In this document: piece after piece, positions 30,726-35,225 of the stretch | How the letters are laid out: each line of letters begins with the position of its first letter | Position numbering within the stretch: the first letter of the stretch is position 1 | The notes under the pieces: generated by a model | Database searches by the model: none | The model's input: only the letters and a program-made list of their open reading frames with translations | Told to the model about the DNA's origin: nothing | NCBI GenBank assembly: GCA_018398765.1 | Contig: JAHBMJ010000646.1 | Span: forward strand, 7,921 to 43,145 | Direction of reading: 5' to 3' | DNA length: 35,225 nt | Source of the DNA: Chromera velia | Lineage: Eukaryota; Sar; Chromeraceae | Translations under genes and position numbers: made by a program

Positions 30726-31898
30726 ACACCTTTGATCTGTGCCCTAATCCAAACCACCAGCGTTTGACTGTGTTGCCCCCGCCCTCAAGATCAGAAGACC
30801 CCTTTGGATGATAGACGTATGCAAAAGCTTTCAAAGACGTTAGACCCAGCCCTTTGGAGTAGCAAACAAACATGCAAAAATGACTGACCTTCATATCCCT
30901 TTGGATCTTGCTAGCTCTCATCTTCTGGGAGTCAGATGGTGCCTGCGTCCTCTCTCATGTAGAGCATACAGCATGAGAGTTGCCATCTGAGTTGGTTATA
31001 ACAGATAAGTGATAAGTGATTTAGTGGTGCCTTTGAGTACTGTCACCGTTTTGTTTTATAGAGGTCGCCCCCACAAACGGTAGGGGGGTGTGCCCCATCG
31101 CTGAGGCTCAGACCATACCCTGTAGCCCGCCTGGAATCTCTTCCAGGCCGTTTTCAATCAACTTCTTTGTTGCACACACGCAGCCTAAGCCTTTGTATGT
31201 GACGTGCTTTACATATTACGCTTCTTTTTTAACCAGAAAAGGCACGATCATCAATTCATTATCACTTGCACTAGCATAACAAGATCAAGATCAAAAACCC
31301 ATTTATAGTTGCTTTCTTACTGATTTGATAAATAGGATGAAAAGGAAAAAGATGAACATCAGCCTCAGGACAATAACAGAAACGATACTGAAAGATTTAG
31401 TTTCTTTTATTTATCTATCTGTCTTCTATCCATCTGAGCGGGTCGATTTTTCTTTGTTCCTTTCTCTTAAAAGAGCGATGGGCTTTAATACTCTTCTCTC
31501 TTCTGGTTGGGTCGGACTCTCTGCTTTTTCGATTCCATACTCAGTGTTTGGCGGCTCAATGACAAACAAAGATCTGCTAAAAGAAAAAGATCACAAACCG
31601 TCCAGTTTTTAATGATATGATAGGAATCACCTTCCATTAGTGATAATGATCGTGTGATTTAATTGATGTTCTAGATAGAAGTTTATCATAGAACACTGTC
31701 GCCGTTCTGCCAGAAGTCGCCCTTGTGAACGGCAAAGAGTAGAAAGAGATCGATACGAATGGGGAAAAGAAATAAAAAGAAATTTATCAAAAGGAATTCA
31801 CTACTTAGCTTGCGCCGCCCAATTTAAATGTCAGGTTAGCAACTCAGAGCACAAGGCCTTCAGTCACTACCCTATAAAAGTGTATCCAAAAAGTGTAC
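30726..31898. other. Non-coding DNA with a hairpin and a diverged direct repeat
   Basis: A two-part hairpin lies at 30933-30989: CAGATGG and CTCTCATG on the left pair with CATGAGAG and CCATCTG on the right. A diverged direct repeat built on ACTGTCNCCGTT, then GTCGCCC, then AACGG occurs at 31039-31083 and 31695-31737. A 95-codon plus frame at 31325-31612 has no recognisable domain. No gene is called. Confidence 0.5.
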
Positions 31899-32214
31899 CA
31901 AAAATTGACATGCATTGATGTCAATTTTTGGTACATTTTCAAAAATTGACATCAATTTTAATACATTGGTTTGAAAGAACTATAAAAAGTTAGGAAGTCA
32001 AACTGATAACGGCTAACAGTTAACTATAGATCTCTTCGCATGCTTAGTATGAGCTTCTAACTCTTTATAGTTATTGAGAGAAAAATTGATATCAATTTTT
32101 CTATCACTTTTTTTTTCAAGAACTATAAAGAGTTAGACACTCAAACTGTCAACGCTTAAAGCTTTAACAAAAATGTGTAAGCACTGTCAGTTTCAACTTC
32201 TAACTTTTTATACT
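31899..32214. repeat. Palindromes and two 93-bp inverted-repeat elements in tandem
   Basis: A perfect hairpin at about 31898-31933 has 15-bp arms (ACCAAAAATTGACAT) around a 6-bp loop. Two elements, 31979-32071 and 32122-32214, are each 93 bp. Both begin ACTATAAARAGTTAG and end with its near-complement (CTAACTCTTTATAGT or CTAACTTTTTATACT). Their insides have diverged. The perfect palindrome AAAAATTGATATCAATTTTT lies between them. They resemble tiny MITE-like foldback elements duplicated 143 bp apart. Confidence 0.8.
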
Positions 32215-32577
32215 GTGTAAGAAAAAAATGTTTAAAAAGTCAAAAAAAAAATTGATACTTACTTACTTACTTAATTGTGGTTAAGCCTAGAGTCTCTGAA
32301 ACCAGAGACAAATGGCAACCCATGCATGCAGTTGTAAACAAAAGGAGCAAACTGCCACAGCTTAGCCTGCTTCCGCATAAATATGAACAACCACGATCCT
32401 CTACAGCCTAGGCTGAAACTAAAGGCTAAACAACCACATAAGACGCGGGCGCACTCATTTCAGACAAGCTTCGATCAGTACACTTGCCTTCTTCGGCTCC
32501 CGGTCCACAATGAATGAAACGAGCTCTCTTACATATGTCTCTTCTTCCCCAATACCTCTTCCCCCAACTGCAGCAGT
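32215..32577. other. Spacer, no gene
   Basis: Holds a short (ACTT)n run at about 32257-32272 and a CATGCATGCA site near 32322-32331. It lies downstream of the minus-strand LINE and may include its 3' untranslated region. Confidence 0.5.
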
Positions 32578-35225
32578 CTATCTTGCTCTGCAGACCCTTT
32601 CACCAATTCCTGTTCTCTCTTTTACTCTCTCTGCCAGCAAATGAAGTTTAAATCTAAGCTGCTCTGTTCGTATGCATACAGACAATCGATGCACCACATC
32701 GTTGATCACCTTTTTACCTTCGACTGCAGGACAGTGAATACAGTGTTCTTCGCAGGATCCACCGTATCTCTTTCCCCCACCAGCACATGCTCGAAGGAGA
32801 GAAGTGAAAAAAGAACTACCAGATAAGAGAGAGCGAGGCAGAGTACGCAATTGAACTGTGTAACCCCACCCCCCTTTAACCCTCCCCCCTAAAAGCAATA
32901 TGGCCAGACGCTGGTGCAATCGGTTCTCTATTGGAAAATTACTCAGTCGGGAATTGCGTGGATAGATGCCACATAAACGGGTGAGCCTATGCTTGCCGAC
33001 GGGTCTTGAAGTCAACTATTCCGATAAGCATTCTGAGGCTTCCCTTTCCCTCGCTTTCTGCCTGAGTATCCATTTATTCGTTCTGTTTCTCTCTCTCTGG
33101 CTTTCTTTTCTCAAAAGATCTGGTGCGATTGTCTGAAGCATGCTACTGGCTGAATTGGCCCATACCGGGGTCAACGATCTGTACTATGCATCCCAGACTG
33201 CCCGAGGAACCTCCCTTTCTGTTCTTTTTATGCTTTTTATGAAATCTCCTAACTGACAAGAAAGGATCTCTCTCATGGGATGCACACCAACCGAAACCAA
33301 AGTTGGCACCTTGAAAGAGTTATAGGGCAAACAGAATGTCCAGCACACAAATCGAAGCTGCAATGCATCAAGTGCAACGATATCTCTCTGACTTACTGGC
33401 AAGGCTTCCAGTGAGTACGTTGCCACCGGCTCCCAGAGCGCCTGCAGTAAACGAACTTTGCATCGGGGGGGCAAAGGACCTAAGGATGAACAAGTGTCTA
33501 TCACTGCCCCCACACAGCGTTCAGCACTTTCAAGTCGGTCCCTGACTGACTTTTGTGGGTCTCCTCCCTCAAACACACGATACCCAAGGTATTTATAGCT
33601 CTCTACACGTTCAACTGTCTTCCTTTCAAAAGTTGCTTCCCCTTCTATTTCCCTTCTTGAGCCTGAGAGTGCGAGAACTTTTATTTTTTTTAAATTCACT
33701 TTCAACTTATGTTCCTGACAATAAGAGGCCAAACGGTCCAAACGCCACTGCAGGTCAGAAGAAGAGTGAGTAAAAATAACAAGATCGTCTGCGTAAGCTA
33801 TGCTCTCAAGCACTAAGTCCGCCAATCTTACCTCCTCAGGGATACGGGGTCGCTGCTGTGTTGTTTCACTCTCCTCCCTCCTCTCTCCGCATTCTCCCCC
33901 CCTCTGTCTTTCATCCATATCTAATTCCCTATCTAAGCCGTTAACAGCTTCCTTCCCTTCAACACTTAGAGCAGAATGAATATTATTAATAAACAAAAGA
34001 AAAAGAAGAGGAAAAAGTGGATCTCCCTGTTTTACCCCTGCACTTTCAGGAAAGACCCAATCCGACCTATCCACCCTTCCCCACATATTTATATACATGG
34101 AATAAATCATGCACACGTCCTTCTTGCTGACTCCTTCCTCTCTAAGTCTGTCAATCATTTTCTTTCTGGGTACTCGGTCAAATGCCTTGCTAAAGTCAAC
34201 AAACGCTGCAAGGAGGGGTCTGTGTCTCTTCTTTGCTGAAGCCGTGAGAGCATGAAGAGCAGCTATTGCTTCCCTTGTACCGACCCCCTTCCTGAAACCC
34301 ACCTGTCGTTCATCTATATTCGTTGTCTCCCTTAACCGGCCATCCATCAACAATGTGAACAACTTTACCAGAAGGTAGACGATGTGTATGGGCCTCCATT
34401 CATCACAAGAGGGAGAAACGTAACCTTTTGGAACAGGAGCGATTCGAATAAAGTTCCACTTTTCTGGCCAGAAAGAAAAAAGGAGAAAAAGATTGAAGAA
34501 AATGAAAAGAAGAAAACGAGATAGACGAGAAGAGGAAAAGCATAAATATACCTGCGCAGAGGAGATTCCTTTGAGGCCAGCTACCTTCTTTAGGTCGATT
34601 GCCTTCAGTATCTTCTCACATTTATCGAAAGAGAAGAAAGATGCCGGGGGGGGAGCTGGTGTTTCATCCTTCTTTTGAGGCTCCAGTCCGTCCCTACTGA
34701 ACACATCGGCCCAAAAATTTGAAAACGAAAAGGCGGACGGCTTTTCTCCCTCACTTCCACTCTCTGCCTTTTTTCTCTCCCTCCTCCATTTCCATAGGGC
34801 TGCTGGGTCCTTAGCAGCTTCTTCTGCAAGTCTCTCTGCCTGAAGAATGGCATACTTTCTCTTTTTTCTTGCTATCAACTTCCCTCTCTCTCTGTTTAAC
34901 CTGTTCATGTTTCTTTTTGCTGTGATGCACCGCTCGTCTTCATCCTCCCTGAGTTCCCTTTCTTCCTTCCATTCCCTTTTTGCGGATCTAACTCTCTTCT
35001 GAATCTCCCTGCATTCTTGATCTCTCCAAGGTGCGACAGCCTTTTCCTTCCTTTCACTTTTCCTCGGATGAGTTGGCTTTCGTTTTCTCTCCTTAGGTTG
35101 TGCGAGTACATGCTCCCACTGTTGGGTGAGTCTGGCTATTTGGCTTCTCGGTGGCACAGAGATAGAACAAGTGGAAGACGGAAAGGCAGAAGGTGGTATC
35201 TGAGTATCGGGATAGAAAGAAGGGA
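32578..35225 (-). mobile_element. LINE retrotransposon, 5' part beyond window
   Basis: A minus-strand frame ending at 33184 is open without a stop to the right edge (about 680 codons). Counting from the GTG codon at 35157, it holds a basic, Lys/Arg/Glu-rich helical region (20-130) and then a complete RVT_1 domain: EWRPIHIV near 253, QVGFRKGVGT near 285, motif A FVDFSKAFD (catalytic D321), motif B AGVKQGDP near 373, motif C YADD 455-458 and the thumb-side YKYLGY. All key residues are present. After the stop, another minus frame (33015-32578) has a CEEHCIHCP cluster like the zinc-binding C-terminus of many LINEs, so the 3' end seems displaced in frame from the reverse transcriptase. An APE-type endonuclease would be expected upstream, outside the window. 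The clade (Jockey/I/CR1-like) is not settled. An intact domain suggests recent activity. Confidence 0.85.

Noticed and set aside
31325-31612. 95-codon plus frame
   Set aside because: It lies in AT-rich DNA between repeats, with no domain, no splice context and no homology that I recognise.

Overview
The window is nuclear DNA of a eukaryote. Genes are multi-exon, introns are rich in microsatellites, and there are retroelement remnants and several kinds of tandem repeat. The best guess for the organism is a myzozoan alveolate of the chromerid type (for example Chromera or Vitrella). This is inference, based on a heptatricopeptide (HPR)-like organelle protein of the kind expanded in apicomplexans and relatives, dense TGCATGCA palindromes, introns that mostly end in TGCAG and have non-GTAAGT donors, and large ankyrin-membrane proteins. 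No single sequence proves it.

Layout. 181-4838 (-): a seven-exon leucine-rich-repeat protein that runs off the left edge. 4839-5437: a divergent intergenic region with a 20-bp GCAT tandem. 5438-5857 (+): a small single-exon secreted, cysteine-rich protein with a GPI-type tail. 5858-8045: simple repeats and AT-rich DNA without a gene. 8046-8375: a 36-bp minisatellite. 8486-15651 (+): the long ruin of an ankyrin-repeat plus multi-pass membrane protein gene, carrying an 813-bp inverted-repeat element and a long repeat-bearing intron. 16545-20003 (-): a broken retroelement with an unusual reverse transcriptase, itself split by a 266-bp insertion with an 11-bp direct repeat. 20004-22895: a CA microsatellite, AT-rich DNA and pyrimidine-rich intergenic DNA. 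22896-24860 (-): a 49-bp tandem repeat and a two-exon drug/metabolite-type transporter. 25530-27823 (+), possibly to about 28850: an HPR-like putative mitochondrial RNA-binding protein, head to head with the transporter, with RAP-like sequence just downstream. 28850-32577: non-coding DNA with a tRNA-like SINE candidate, a roughly 33-bp satellite, hairpins and a pair of 93-bp inverted-repeat elements. 32578-35225 (-): a LINE with an intact reverse transcriptase frame open to the right edge.

The intact host genes (LRR protein, secreted protein, transporter, HPR protein) show no shared pathway. Two pairs are arranged head to head across about 600-670 bp, and both gaps hold TGCATGCA. Exon models were built by hand from reading frame, phase and splice dinucleotides. 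All joins in the LRR, transporter and three-exon HPR models are phase-consistent, but none has transcript support here.
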